A stretch of 64,000 nt of DNA from Shimia biformata (GCF_016888515.1 NZ_JAFEJK010000001.1:1-64000); one strand, 5' to 3'; shown: positions 10,042 to 19,453, counted from the stretch's first letter. The notes: generated by a model not told the origin, from the letters alone. Numbers and translations are program-made.

Positions 10042-10758
10042 ATGACAAAGCCCGCGACAGGACATCTTGACCGGATCAGACGCCGCAGCACTTGGCGCGA
10101 CATAATCGAAGGAATGCCGCAACACGCAGCGATCGCGGCCCTGATGTGGATCGGGGCCGATGCGCTGCTCGTTCGCCCGGAATCTGCGCCCCGCCTGCTT
10201 GGACTGACGGCGACGGGCTGGGCGAATGTCTCGATCACACTTGCGGTCTTGCATCAAATGGTGGTCGCGGTCGTCTTCCGCCTTCAATTACACCGCAACA
10301 TGATGACCCGTCTGTTTGCAGACCGGGACATGACAGTCTGGCGCCTTGTGTTCATGCCACTGCTTATCGCCCGGCCAATCACCGTGATTCTGACGGGATG
10401 GGCGGACCCGGTTCCCATCACCGACTGGCGCAGCGCTGAAATCGTGTCGGGTGCCGTCCTGCTGGCAATTGCCATCTGGGGGATGCATTCGGTCCTGAAA
10501 TACTTCACCATCCCCCGTGCATTGGGTGGCGACCATTTCCGAGATTCTTTTGCCGCGATGCCGCTGGTTCAGCAGGGCGCCTTCAAATACACGTCGAACG
10601 CCATGTACTGCATTGTATTTCTCGGGCTCTGGGGAATAGCCCTGTTGTTTGGCTCTTGGAACGCGCTTGTCCTTGCCCTGTTCCAACACGCCTTCATCTG
10701 GGTTCACATGTATTGCACCGAAAAACCGGACATGGAGTGGATCTATGGCACTCGTTGA
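10042..10758 (+). CDS. Integral membrane methyltransferase-like protein (PEMT/ICMT type)
   Basis: 238 residues with about five hydrophobic segments. The C-terminal QHAFIWVHMYCTEKPDM matches the H/E...P signature at the SAM-binding end of phosphatidylethanolamine N-methyltransferase and isoprenylcysteine carboxyl methyltransferase relatives, and EKPDMEWIYG ends the protein. It may methylate phospholipid headgroups in the inner membrane; substrate is inference. It begins 27 bp after the preceding small gene and may be cotranscribed with it. Confidence 0.75.
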   Translation: MTKPATGHLDRIRRRSTWRDIIEGMPQHAAIAALMWIGADALLVRPESAPRLLGLTATGWANVSITLAVLHQMVVAVVFRLQLHRNMMTRLFADRDMTVWRLVFMPLLIARPITVILTGWADPVPITDWRSAEIVSGAVLLAIAIWGMHSVLKYFTIPRALGGDHFRDSFAAMPLVQQGAFKYTSNAMYCIVFLGLWGIALLFGSWNALVLALFQHAFIWVHMYCTEKPDMEWIYGTR

Positions 10759-10891
10759 TCACGCCCTGTTTCGGCCTTGGCCAGCCACGTGACACCACGC
10801 GCGAAATGATGCCGACGCACCGATTTTCCCCGGTTGAAGACACAAAATTTCTGATTACCTGAGCCTCAGTCAACCAGTGCAGAAGGTATCA

Positions 10892-11167
10892 ATGATGTTG
10901 GTAACGAGTGTCGAGTTTGCTGGTAAGAAGCTTGTGAACAAAGGCAACGCCGTGGTCGCCGTAGTTCTGTTTCACGCCGAAAGCGGGATCCTTCAATTGT
11001 CATGCAAAGCGCCAGTCCACGAAGGCGAATCCGAAGTGTCGCAATATGCCGCCTTGGTCAGCGACGCGATCCGCCAGATCGGGCGCATGCCAGAGTACCT
11101 GACCGGCAAGCAAAGCCTGCGGTTTGCCCCCGACGCATTGTCCCCACGAAAACTGCGTGCCGCCTGA
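10892..11167 (+). CDS. Small conserved hypothetical protein, paralogue B
   Basis: 91 residues starting at ATG 10892 (an ATG at 10895 and a GTG at 10877 are alternatives); AAGG precedes the chosen start. No recognised domain. The segment DAIRQIGRMPEYLTGKQSLRFAPD aligns with the protein at 9751, so they are diverged paralogues about 1.1 kb apart. Role unknown. Confidence 0.72.
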   Translation: MMLVTSVEFAGKKLVNKGNAVVAVVLFHAESGILQLSCKAPVHEGESEVSQYAALVSDAIRQIGRMPEYLTGKQSLRFAPDALSPRKLRAA

Positions 11168-11244
11168 AGGCGCAGATTTGACCCGGACCGGTTTACCGCG
11201 TATGGCCCCTTCGACCGCCACACAGCATCGAAGGGACATTTTTC

Positions 11245-11940
11245 ATGGCCGATGACCGCCTGATCGTAGCGCTGGACGTTCCCAACGCTCTTGCCGCACT
11301 GAAGCTGACCGAAACGATTGGCGACACGGTGTCCTTCTACAAGATCGGTCTTGGTATGCTGACTGGTGGCGGGCTGGCCGTGGCCAATGAATTGAAACAG
11401 GAACACGGCAAGCGCATCTTCCTAGACATGAAACTGTTTGACATCGGCGCCACGGTCGAGGCCGCCGTGCGCGGACTGGCCCAGTTCGACCTCGACTTCC
11501 TCACCGTGCATGGCGACCCCCACGTCGTGCGCGCCGCCAAAGAAGGCGCAGCGGGCAAGGACCTGAAGATACTTGGCGTCACGATCCTGACCTCGCTTGA
11601 CCGCGAAGATCTGGATGCCAGCCTCATAAAACCCGGCGATATCCGCGACCTTGTACAGGAGCGCGCCGCCCGTGCGTTCGAAGCAGGGGCCGACGGCGTC
11701 ATCGCCTCGCCGCAAGAAGCTGCGATGATCCGCGCGTTGCCACAGGCCGAAGGCCGCCTCATTGTCACCCCGGGCGTGAGGCCGGCGGGTGCCGCACTGG
11801 GTGATCAGAAGCGCGTCGCCACCCCCGCCAACGCCATTGCCGACGGAGCCGACCACATCGTCGTCGGACGCCCGGTCTGGCAAGCGGAAAGCCCGCGCGC
11901 CGCAGCCGAGGCCATTGTCGCCGAGCTTGCCGAGCTCTGA
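11245..11940 (+). CDS. pyrF: Orotidine 5'-phosphate decarboxylase
   Basis: 231 residues, normal length for bacterial PyrF, catalysing OMP to UMP in pyrimidine synthesis. The catalytic DxKxxDI motif appears as DMKLFDIGAT starting near residue 62, and the phosphate-binding end contains VTPGVRPAG and VVGRPVWQAE. It is a cytosolic TIM-barrel dimer by family knowledge. The ATG follows GAAGGGA. It converges with nadC, leaving a 64-bp gap without an obvious hairpin. Confidence 0.97.
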   Translation: MADDRLIVALDVPNALAALKLTETIGDTVSFYKIGLGMLTGGGLAVANELKQEHGKRIFLDMKLFDIGATVEAAVRGLAQFDLDFLTVHGDPHVVRAAKEGAAGKDLKILGVTILTSLDREDLDASLIKPGDIRDLVQERAARAFEAGADGVIASPQEAAMIRALPQAEGRLIVTPGVRPAGAALGDQKRVATPANAIADGADHIVVGRPVWQAESPRAAAEAIVAELAEL

Positions 11941-12004
11941 CCACAAACCTTCAAAAGTCCTGTGTTTCTTGAAACCGACGCCCGATGCGGCGTGGACCCG
12001 GCGA

Positions 12005-12859
12005 TCAGAAGTCCAGCCCGAGGTCCAGTGTCCGTGCCGAATGAGTCAGCGCGCCAGAACTGATGTAATCAACTCCGGTCGCTGCAACCTCGGCAATCCG
12101 TGGCAGAGTCATGTTGCCGGACGCCTCGGTAATCAGGCGGCCATCAACCAACGCCACGGCCTCGCGCAGCGTCGCCGTATCCATGTTGTCCAACAGCACA
12201 ACGTCGGCGCCGCCCACCTTTAGTACCTCGGACAGTTGGTCCAGCGTGTCGACCTCGATTTCAACCCGCATCATGTGGCTGGCGCTGGCCTTCACCGCAT
12301 CCAGAACGGCCGCGACACCACCGGCGGCGGCGATGTGGTTGTCCTTGATCAGAATTGCGTCGGACAGGCTGAAACGGTGGTTGAACCCACCACCGTGCAG
12401 CACCGCCTGTTTCTCGGCAATGCGCAGCCCCGGCGTGGTCTTCCGCGTGCAGGTGATGCGGGTCCGGGTGCCTTTGGTTTCGGCGACAAAACCCGCCGTC
12501 ATGGTGGCAATCCCACTCATCCGCCCGGCAAAGTTCAGCGCCACGCGTTCGCCTGTCAGGATCGAGGCGGCAGACCCATTGATCTCCATCAACGTCTGAC
12601 CGGGCTCGCAGGCCGCGCCGTCCTTCATCTGCACCCGAACCTGAAGAGCAGGGTCCACAAGCCGGAAGGCAATCTGCGCCAGTTGCATGCCTGACACGAT
12701 GCCCGCCTCGCGCGCATTGATCCGCGCCTGATAGGTCACGCCCGCGTCGATCACGCTGCGGGTGGTGATATCGCCATATTGCCCCAGGTCCTCGGCCAGG
12801 GCGATGCGCAGCATCGGCTCAAGAACAATGTCGGGCAATGGTGGAACGATCCGAATCAT
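12005..12859 (-). CDS. nadC: Nicotinate-nucleotide diphosphorylase (quinolinate phosphoribosyltransferase)
   Basis: 284 residues. It converts quinolinate and PRPP to nicotinate mononucleotide, the third de novo NAD step. [22 protein letters not shown] carries the conserved Arg/Lys/His substrate-binding residues, followed by [10 protein letters not shown]. It overlaps the end of nadB by four bases (start 12859, nadB stop 12856), so it is translationally coupled as the last gene of nadABC. Confidence 0.97.
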   Translation of the reverse strand: MIRIVPPLPDIVLEPMLRIALAEDLGQYGDITTRSVIDAGVTYQARINAREAGIVSGMQLAQIAFRLVDPALQVRVQMKDGAACEPGQTLMEINGSAASILTGERVALNFAGRMSGIATMTAGFVAETKGTRTRITCTRKTTPGLRIAEKQAVLHGGGFNHRFSLSDAILIKDNHIAAAGGVAAVLDAVKASASHMMRVEIEVDTLDQLSEVLKVGGADVVLLDNMDTATLREAVALVDGRLITEASGNMTLPRIAEVAATGVDYISSGALTHSARTLDLGLDF

Positions 12860-14433
12860 GGTTGGTCTTCCGTGATGGTGCGCCGCAAATCCAGCGCGTC
12901 TTGCAAGGTGATGCGCGTGCGATGCGCGAAGTCGGGGTTTTCCTGCGGAAAGTCGCTGCGGAAATGGCCGCCGCGGGATTCTTCCCGCAACAATGCCGCC
13001 GCCGCGATCAACGTGGCGGTCGCCGCCATGTTCATAAAAGACGGGCTTGCCGACTGCGCCTCTTCCAACCCCGCGATGGTCTTGAGTGCCAGTTTCAAAC
13101 CCGCCGCATCGCGCACCACACCGACATGGTTGGTCATGGTCCGGCGCAACAGGTCAACCGCGTCCGGGTCGGGCGCATGTCCACCGGGGATGAAATCCAG
13201 CACCACCTCGTCCGCGTCGCGCGCCACGGGCACAGCTTCCGAGATGTCGCGGGCGCAGCTGCGAGCAAAGACCAACGCCTCAAGCAAGCCGTTCGACGCC
13301 AGCCGATTGGCCCCGTGAAGCCCCGACGCCCCGGCCTCGCCGCAGACCCAAAGATTGCCAAGGCTGGCGCGCCCCTGTGCTGTCACCTCGACGCCGCCCA
13401 TGTGGTAATGCGCTGCCGCCGCAACCGGTATCGGCTGGGTCACCGGGTCGATACCCGCCCGAGCGCAGTATTCCGCAACAGAAGGAAAGTCCGTCACGAT
13501 GCGCGCGCCCAGCGCCTCGCGCGTGTCCAAAGCCGGATGGTTCCCGGCTTGGGTCTGTGCGAAAATCGCGCGGGCGACGATGTCGCGCGGGGCAAGTTCT
13601 GCATCCGGGTGGATCTCGGTCATGAACCGGTCGCCATCGCGGTTGATCAAAACTGCCCCTTCACCGCGCAGCGCTTCGGTTGCCAGCGGCGCGGGGTCTT
13701 CGCCCATGTCGATGGCAGTCGGATGGAATTGAACGAACTCAGGATCGGCAATCCTCGCCCCGGCCCGCGCCGCCATGCCGATCACTTGCCCCCTGATCCG
13801 GGCCGGGTTGGTGGTCAGTTTGTAAAGCCCACCGGAACCGCCACCTGCCAGAAGGACCGCCGGGGCGCGGATCAACACCGGGGCCGAACGCGATTCGTCA
13901 GAAGTAACGATATGGACGCCGGTCACATCATGGCCTTGGGTCACCAACCCGGTTGCCATCACCCCTTCGAGGACCTGAACCGATGGAGTCTGGCGCACGG
14001 CCGCGATCAGTGTCTCCATGATCTGCTTGCCGGCCTGATCGCCCTTTACCCGCACCACGCGGGCGGTCGAATGGGCGGCCTCACGCGACATGACATAGTC
14101 ACCGTTTTCCGTCCGGTCAAAAGGCGTGCCCAACTCGGTCAGATCAAGGATATGGGTGCGTGCATCTTCGGTCACGAGGGCGGCAATTGCGGCGTCCACC
14201 GTGCCTGCACCGGCCTTCACCGTGTCGCTGGCATGGGCTGCGGGGCTGTCCCCCTCACCCATCGCTGCGGCCACGCCGCCCTGCGCCCACGCTGATGACG
14301 CGCCGGTCCCCAGCGCATCAGGCGAGATCATCAGAACCGGGCGCGGCGCCAGTTCAAGCGCGGCGTAAAGCGCCCCCATGCCCGCGCCGACAATCACGAT
14401 CCGGCTGGTGAAAATGGTCCGCTCCGCGACCAT
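12856..14433 (-). CDS. nadB: L-aspartate oxidase
   Basis: 525 residues, a flavoprotein oxidising L-aspartate to iminoaspartate. The N-terminal dinucleotide-binding motif GAGMGALYAALEL, the SSAWAQGGVAA segment, HMGGVEVTAQGR and the GLHGANRLASNGLLEALVF stretch are typical of NadB. The C-terminal helical region (about 430-525) is that of the fumarate reductase/succinate dehydrogenase flavoprotein superfamily. It starts six bases after nadA ends and overlaps nadC. Confidence 0.97.
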   Translation of the reverse strand: MVAERTIFTSRIVIVGAGMGALYAALELAPRPVLMISPDALGTGASSAWAQGGVAAAMGEGDSPAAHASDTVKAGAGTVDAAIAALVTEDARTHILDLTELGTPFDRTENGDYVMSREAAHSTARVVRVKGDQAGKQIMETLIAAVRQTPSVQVLEGVMATGLVTQGHDVTGVHIVTSDESRSAPVLIRAPAVLLAGGGSGGLYKLTTNPARIRGQVIGMAARAGARIADPEFVQFHPTAIDMGEDPAPLATEALRGEGAVLINRDGDRFMTEIHPDAELAPRDIVARAIFAQTQAGNHPALDTREALGARIVTDFPSVAEYCARAGIDPVTQPIPVAAAAHYHMGGVEVTAQGRASLGNLWVCGEAGASGLHGANRLASNGLLEALVFARSCARDISEAVPVARDADEVVLDFIPGGHAPDPDAVDLLRRTMTNHVGVVRDAAGLKLALKTIAGLEEAQSASPSFMNMAATATLIAAAALLREESRGGHFRSDFPQENPDFAHRTRITLQDALDLRRTITEDQP

Positions 14434-14439
14434 GTTGGT

Positions 14440-15504
14440 TCAGATGCCCAGTTCGCGGCTGAGATCGATCATCCGCTGCACTGCCTGACGCGCCTTGCCC
14501 GCAACCGCGTCCGGGACAATCACTTCTTCCTGGCCCGTGTGCAGTGACCACAGGATCTTCTCCAGCGTGATTTTCTTCATGTAGGGGCACATGTTGCAGG
14601 GCTTGGCGAACTCGACCTCGGGCAGCTCATCCGAAATATTGGAAGCCATCGAGCATTCCGTGACCAGCATCGCCTTTTTCGGTTTGTGCTGGTGAACCCA
14701 GTCAACAATTCCGCTGGTGGAGCCGGTGAAATCGGCCTCGGCCACCACTTCAGGCGTGCATTCCGGGTGCGCGATGATCTTGGTCTCGGGATCATACTCG
14801 CGATAGGCGCGCAGGTCCTCGGCTGTGTAAAGCTCATGCACGATGCAGGATCCCTTCCAGAACACGACCTTCTTTTTCGACAGGTTGGCGACGTTCTGCG
14901 CCAGATACTGGTCCGGTGTCATGATGACGGTATCGGCGTCCAGCGCATCGACGATCTGAACCGCGTTGGACGAGGTGCAGCAGATATCCGATGCCGCTTT
15001 CACCTCGGCGGTGGTGTTCACATAGGACACGACCGGTGCACCGGGATACTTGGCGCGCATCTCGGCGATGCCCTCGGCGGTGATCGACTCGGCCAGCGAG
15101 CAACCCGCCGACATATCCGGGATCAACACGGTTTTCGCCGGGTTCAAAACCTTCGACGTCTCGGCCATGAAATGCACGCCGCACTGCACGATCACGTCAT
15201 GTTCGACCTCAGTCGCCTTGATCGCAAGCTGCAGTGAGTCGCCAACAAAGTCGCTGACGCCGTGATAAATCTCGGGCGTCATGTAGTTGTGCGCCAGGAT
15301 GACGGCGTTCTTTTCCACCTTCAGCCGATTGATCGCCTCGACGTAAGGCGCATAGATCGCCCAGTCCGAGGGCGGCACAACGCGGTCCATCCGGGAATAA
15401 AGATCGCCCAGTCGGTCCGCCGTTTCCTGGGATGGGGTCAGATCGTATTGCGCGCCCAGTTCCGCGCGCACGGTCGTCAAATCAAGCAACGGATAGCTCC
15501 TCAC
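14440..15504 (-). CDS. nadA: Quinolinate synthase A (4Fe-4S)
   Basis: 354 residues. It condenses iminoaspartate with dihydroxyacetone phosphate to quinolinate on a 4Fe-4S cluster. Conserved cysteines lie in VQCGVHFMAETSK, SAGCSLAES, SDICCTSSN, PECTPEV and CNMCPYMKK; three of these ligate the cluster by family knowledge. It is the first gene of nadABC. A pair of near-identical repeats sits upstream and may be the operon's operator. Confidence 0.97.
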   Translation of the reverse strand: MRSYPLLDLTTVRAELGAQYDLTPSQETADRLGDLYSRMDRVVPPSDWAIYAPYVEAINRLKVEKNAVILAHNYMTPEIYHGVSDFVGDSLQLAIKATEVEHDVIVQCGVHFMAETSKVLNPAKTVLIPDMSAGCSLAESITAEGIAEMRAKYPGAPVVSYVNTTAEVKAASDICCTSSNAVQIVDALDADTVIMTPDQYLAQNVANLSKKKVVFWKGSCIVHELYTAEDLRAYREYDPETKIIAHPECTPEVVAEADFTGSTSGIVDWVHQHKPKKAMLVTECSMASNISDELPEVEFAKPCNMCPYMKKITLEKILWSLHTGQEEVIVPDAVAGKARQAVQRMIDLSRELGI

Positions 15505-15543
15505 CTACCTTGGGCAATGGGCATTAAGGGCTGCTTGTCCGAA

Positions 15544-15586
15544 ATGCAAATGCCCGCAGCTATGACGTGGGGATGCAAATAGCCGC
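15544..15586. promoter_or_regulatory. Tandem direct repeats upstream of nadA
   Basis: Two 14-mers, ATGCAAATGCCCGC (15544-15557) and ATGCAAATAGCCGC (15573-15586), match at 12 of 14 positions with starts 29 bp apart, close to three helical turns. They lie 40-82 bp upstream of the nadA start and are a candidate binding site for an NAD-biosynthesis repressor. NadQ and NrtR are known alphaproteobacterial candidates; I cannot tell which. Confidence 0.5.
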
Positions 15587-15651
15587 ATGCACGGGGAAAA
15601 TTTCTTGTTTTTCCACTCGACGGGAAAGAGTTTTCCGATCCGCGCCATAAT

Positions 15652-16101
15652 TCAAAGATGCGAGGCTTTTCCATCAAGGTAATCGGAAAGCCGTGACTGG
15701 AATCGCGGAATCGCACCCGGATTGGTCAGATACGCCTCTGCTGTCACCAGTTCAAAGCGTTGCCCTTCGTCCCCGAAACGGATGTCGTCCTGCCTTTCCT
15801 GCGGCAGATGGGCGGCAAAGAACCAGAAGAAACGGCCTGTCCTTTCATACCGCCGCGCCCAGGTCAGATCACCGGGGTCCAGCACAAGACCCATTTCCTC
15901 GTGACATTCGCGGATTGCACAATCGGCAGCGCTTTCAAGCCCCTCGCGCCCGCCGCCGACAAGGTCCCAGTGGCCGGGCCAGGGAATCGTGTCGACCTCG
16001 TCCCGAAGGATCGTCACCAGATGCGGTCCAATGAACAACGCCATCTTCGCGCCACGAAACTGGCTGTGCTGGCCGCGCTGAAATGCTAGACTCGGGGTCA
16101 T
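15652..16101 (-). CDS. Nudix hydrolase
   Basis: 149 residues from ATG 16101, preceded by a GGAGGT ribosome site. The Nudix box is visible as GGGREGLESAADCAIRECHE with EEMG following, so the metal-binding glutamates are present. Substrate is unknown. It sits upstream of nadA on the same strand. It lacks a helix-turn-helix, so it is not an NrtR-type regulator, and its link to NAD metabolism is only positional. Confidence 0.88.
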   Translation of the reverse strand: MTPSLAFQRGQHSQFRGAKMALFIGPHLVTILRDEVDTIPWPGHWDLVGGGREGLESAADCAIRECHEEMGLVLDPGDLTWARRYERTGRFFWFFAAHLPQERQDDIRFGDEGQRFELVTAEAYLTNPGAIPRFQSRLSDYLDGKASHL

Positions 16102-16129
16102 CCTGATTACCTCCGACCCTTGTAAGCCG

Positions 16130-17383
16130 ATGCCAGCCCTCTGCCGCGATTGCCTGACCCAGTTCGAGACCGGACGGCGCTGCCCATCCTGTGGCAGCGC
16201 CCGCGTTGTCAGCCATCCTGAACTGTTTGACCTGACCATCGCGCATATGGACTGCGATGCATTCTACGCCAGTGTCGAGAAGCGCGACAATCCCGCATTG
16301 GCGAACAAGCCCGTCATCATTGGCGGCGGCAAGCGTGGCGTGGTGTCGACCGCCTGCTATGTTGCCCGCATACGCGGTGTGAAATCCGCCATGCCGATGT
16401 TCAAAGCACTTGAACTTTGTCCGGACGCGGTTGTGGTGCGCCCCCGTATGCAGGTTTATGCCGAGGTCTCGCGCCAGATCCGCACTATGATGGACGAGTT
16501 GACGCCCGACATTGAACCCCTGTCGCTGGACGAGGCGTTCATGGACCTTGGCGGCACGATGCGACTGCACGGCGCGGCCCCTGCGGTGATGCTAGCGCGG
16601 TTGGTGCGGAGGATGCGGACGGAACTGGGTCTGACTGGGTCGATCGGACTGAGCCACAACAAGTTTCTCGCCAAGGTTGCCTCGGACCTGGACAAACCAC
16701 ACGGATTCTCGGTGATTGGCAAAGCGGAAACCGACACCTTCTTGCACGACAAACCTGTGCGCCTGATCTGGGGCATCGGACCGGCGGCTCAGGCCAGCCT
16801 GGAAAAGGCTGGAATACGCACCTTCGCCGACCTGTTGCGTTGGGATCAGCAGGACCTCAGCGCCCGGTTCGGGTCGATGGGATACCGCCTGTGGCACCTC
16901 GCACGCGGGCAGGATAAGCGCAGGGTCACGGCACACGCGCCAATGAAGTCGATCTCGAACGAAACCACGTTTTTTGAGGATACCGGGAACCCTGACATCC
17001 TGGACGGCCACCTTTGGCGTATGTCCGAGAAAGTGTCGGACCGTGCCAAGGCCAAGGATCTGGCGGGACGTGTGGTCACACTGAAGCTGAAACGCGCCGA
17101 TCACTCGTTGATCTCACGCCGACTGGCGCTTCGTGATGCAACGCAGATGGCGGACACGATCTATGCCACCGCGCGGGGCCTGTTCGACCAGGTTGGGGCG
17201 CAGGGCCCCTATCGGCTTTTGGGGGTCGGGATTTCAGACCTTGTGGCGGCAGAGGCGGCAGACCTGTCGGGCGACCTGCTGGACCCAAGGGCGGCCCAGC
17301 GCCGCAAGGCCGAACGCGCCACGGACGAGATCCGAAAGCGTTTCGGATCCGAGGCAATCCTCAAAGGGCGCGCTATGCGATGA
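16130..17383 (+). CDS. dinB: DNA polymerase IV (Y-family, DinB) with N-terminal zinc ribbon
   Basis: 417 residues. The palm motif HMDCDAFYASVE and the catalytic SLDEAFMDL are intact; the little-finger domain follows (about 260-400). It is an error-prone translesion polymerase. Before the polymerase fold, residues 5-21 (CRDC and CPSC pairs) form a four-cysteine zinc ribbon not found in E. coli DinB. It is divergent from the Nudix gene with 28 bp between starts. I found no clear LexA box in that gap. Confidence 0.95.
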   Translation: MPALCRDCLTQFETGRRCPSCGSARVVSHPELFDLTIAHMDCDAFYASVEKRDNPALANKPVIIGGGKRGVVSTACYVARIRGVKSAMPMFKALELCPDAVVVRPRMQVYAEVSRQIRTMMDELTPDIEPLSLDEAFMDLGGTMRLHGAAPAVMLARLVRRMRTELGLTGSIGLSHNKFLAKVASDLDKPHGFSVIGKAETDTFLHDKPVRLIWGIGPAAQASLEKAGIRTFADLLRWDQQDLSARFGSMGYRLWHLARGQDKRRVTAHAPMKSISNETTFFEDTGNPDILDGHLWRMSEKVSDRAKAKDLAGRVVTLKLKRADHSLISRRLALRDATQMADTIYATARGLFDQVGAQGPYRLLGVGISDLVAAEAADLSGDLLDPRAAQRRKAERATDEIRKRFGSEAILKGRAMR

Positions 17384-17393
17384 CCCTTTGGCG

Positions 17394-18251
17394 TCACTCG
17401 GCCGCCAACCGTTCCTGCGGGCGCCCAATTGCCGCTACTTCTGCAATCACCCGTGTCAGGCGTTGCTGGAACTCAGCGAAATCCGCGCGCGGTTCAATCC
17501 GCGCCTCGTCCATATAGAGCGAACGGTCGATCTCGACCTGGATCACGTGCTGGTTCTTTGCTGGACGGCCGTAATGCTGGGTGACATAGGCCCCGGCAAA
17601 AGGCGTGTTGCGCGATACGGCAAATCCTTCACGCACAAAAGCCGCCTCGACCGCCTCGACAATCTCGGACGCGGCAGAGGCACCGAACCGGTCGCCCAGC
17701 ACGACATCCGGCCTGCGTCCGGCCCGCGCGACGCCATCAAGCGCTTCGTGCGGCATCGAATGGCAGTCAATCAGAATGGCGCGTCCGAATGCCTGTCGCG
17801 ATTCGGCCAGCAATGCCTGCAACTTCTCATGGTAAGGTCGCCAATAAGTATCGATCCGACGGTTGGCCTCGTCCAGCGCAAGCTTGCCGCTATAGATCTG
17901 CCGCCCCTGCGCGACGACACGGGGAATCACACCAAGCCCAGAAGCGATACGTGGATTGTGCGGACGTTTGCGAATTCCGTCGATCAGGGCGGGGTCCAGC
18001 TCCTCTGCGGCGCGATTCAGATCGATCAGTGCACGCGGCGCCGCCGCTTTCAGGAATGGTGCGCCGAACCTTGGCGCGGCCTCAAAAAGCCTGTCCACGA
18101 ACGCATCCTCGGAACTTCGGATCGTATGCGCGTTCAGCAACGTGCGCCGCACGAACCACTCCGGGTAGTCGCAGCCGCTGTGCGGCGACGCAAACACCAC
18201 CGGCGACAGACGGCGGGCGGGTTCAGACAGGAAATAGGCGGTGTTCGGCAT
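17394..18251 (-). CDS. N-formylglutamate amidohydrolase family protein
   Basis: 285 residues. [12 protein letters not shown] near the N-terminus and LIDCHSMP fit the metal-dependent N-formylglutamate deformylase fold (HutG-like), which hydrolyses N-formyl-L-glutamate in histidine breakdown. No other hut gene is nearby, so the real substrate may differ. It converges with dinB, with 10 bp between stops. Confidence 0.88.
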   Translation of the reverse strand: MPNTAYFLSEPARRLSPVVFASPHSGCDYPEWFVRRTLLNAHTIRSSEDAFVDRLFEAAPRFGAPFLKAAAPRALIDLNRAAEELDPALIDGIRKRPHNPRIASGLGVIPRVVAQGRQIYSGKLALDEANRRIDTYWRPYHEKLQALLAESRQAFGRAILIDCHSMPHEALDGVARAGRRPDVVLGDRFGASAASEIVEAVEAAFVREGFAVSRNTPFAGAYVTQHYGRPAKNQHVIQVEIDRSLYMDEARIEPRADFAEFQQRLTRVIAEVAAIGRPQERLAAE

Positions 18252-18398
18252 GGATTCTCCTCAGAAAAATATTAGACCGAAAAAATACCCGGTCAAAAGC
18301 CCTTGATCCTTCCTGCGACTCCTTCTATAGACCCCTCCACCGGCGCGGTTTTCCGCGCTCCTTTTTGTTAAGGGCAAGGATTTGTGCCGGATCAGAGT

Positions 18399-18473
18399 GG
18401 GCGATTAGCTCAGCGGTAGAGCACTTCGTTGACATCGAAGGGGTCACAAGTTCGATCCTTGTATCGCCCACCA
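18399..18473 (+). tRNA. tRNA-Val (GAC)
   Basis: A 75-nt cloverleaf with a 7-bp acceptor stem GGGCGAT/ATCGCCC, discriminator A and encoded CCA (18471-18473). The anticodon stem CTTCG/CGAAG encloses anticodon GAC at 18431-18433, reading valine GUC/GUU codons. The T-arm contains TTCGATC. Confidence 0.97.
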
Positions 18474-18544
18474 TGAATTCACCGCCCCAGCCTGGGGTGC
18501 CCGATAACCTGGCGCACGCCGCGCCGCGAAATGAGGAGAAGGCC

Positions 18545-18670
18545 ATGAAGGTCAAGAACTCGCTCCGGTCGCTGAAGAACCGGCACCGCGATTGTCGCGT
18601 TGTGCGCCGCAAGGGCCGCGTCTACGTGATCAACAAGACGCAGCGCCGCTTCAAAGCCCGCCAAGGCTAA
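18545..18670 (+). CDS. rpmJ: 50S ribosomal protein L36, zinc-free type
   Basis: 41 residues of strongly basic sequence starting [16 protein letters not shown], with the [18 protein letters not shown] ending of L36. Only one cysteine (Cys17) remains of the usual zinc-binding set, so this is the zinc-independent (YkgO-like) form common in alphaproteobacteria. GAGGAGAAGG lies just upstream of the ATG. A terminator follows directly. Confidence 0.96.
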   Translation: MKVKNSLRSLKNRHRDCRVVRRKGRVYVINKTQRRFKARQG

Positions 18671-18693
18671 GAACGCGTTATTGCGAACAGGCA

Positions 18694-18725
18694 AAAGGCC
18701 GCCCAATCGGGGCGGCCTTTTTCTT
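18694..18725 (+). terminator. rpmJ intrinsic terminator
   Basis: A GC stem GGCCGCCC/GGGCGGCC (18697-18704 with 18710-18717) is flanked by an A-run and followed by TTTTTC. Confidence 0.9.
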
Positions 18726-18772
18726 TTTGAAATGGCGTTCGTGGGGGCCATCGACAAGGCCAATCGACCCGA

Positions 18773-19291
18773 TCAAAGTCGTGTCAGCACACGACGCGTT
18801 TCCTTGGTGACAAAGCCGGTCACCGGCAGCCCTCGTGACCTTTGAAACTGTCTGACAGCGCGTTGCGTGTCCTGGTCGAACTTGCCATCAATTGGGCCGG
18901 GATCGAACCCCAGCCGCGAAAGGCGCCGCTCGACGTCCAGCGCAGCGGGCTTGTTCTTGGACAGCACCCGGTCTTCGATCAACATCTGCTGATAACGATC
19001 ACGATTGTCACGCAGCCTCTCGAACGCCCGTATGCGCGCCTTGGCCTCTTTGACAAACAACCCGTTTGGAAACTGTTTCCGATACTTGATGTAGGACAGC
19101 AGGCTGTCCTCGTACGTGGCTTCGTTCCATGCCGCGCGATCCCGTGATCTGGAATAGTTGGACTGGGCTTGCCATGCCTGCCCCTCCGGAACCGGAACCG
19201 ACCGACTCCATCGTTGCTGATCATGCGCAGCCTCAGACATGATTGGCGTGGCTGCCAACAAGAACGCAGCCATGGCCATTGAAACTTTCAC
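18773..19291 (-). CDS. Secreted peptidoglycan-binding domain protein
   Basis: 172 residues. A signal peptide (MKVSMAMAAFLLAATPIMSEA) is followed by a helical, tetratricopeptide-like stretch (about 50-100) and a C-terminal peptidoglycan-binding type 1 domain (LSRLGFDPGPIDGKFDQDTQ...FQRSRGLPVTG). It probably sits in the periplasm on the cell wall. No catalytic domain is present, so its role is structural or regulatory at most. It stands alone on the minus strand. Confidence 0.85.
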   Translation of the reverse strand: MKVSMAMAAFLLAATPIMSEAAHDQQRWSRSVPVPEGQAWQAQSNYSRSRDRAAWNEATYEDSLLSYIKYRKQFPNGLFVKEAKARIRAFERLRDNRDRYQQMLIEDRVLSKNKPAALDVERRLSRLGFDPGPIDGKFDQDTQRAVRQFQRSRGLPVTGFVTKETRRVLTRL

Positions 19292-19378
19292 CGCTCAAAC
19301 TCCTTCATCCTACAACGGCAAGCGGTCGCCTGCTGTTCCAATGTGGTCAATATGCGACTGTTATTGAATAGCACACGC

Positions 19379-19414
19379 GAAAAAGGGGCGGTTCCAAGGG
19401 ATAACCGCCCCTTT
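19379..19414 (-). terminator. Intrinsic terminator after the PaaK-like gene
   Basis: A perfect 12-bp stem AAAGGGGCGGTT/AACCGCCCCTTT (19382-19393 with 19403-19414) with a 9-nt loop, followed on the minus strand by a run of five Ts. It closes the minus-strand CoA-ligase transcript. Confidence 0.88.
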
Positions 19415-19453
19415 CTCACCGGCCCTGCAGAACGGAGCCGTATTTCATACCCG

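Noticed and set aside
12838-14295. 485-codon open frame opposite nadB
   Set aside because: Shadow of nadB, which has all expected motifs.
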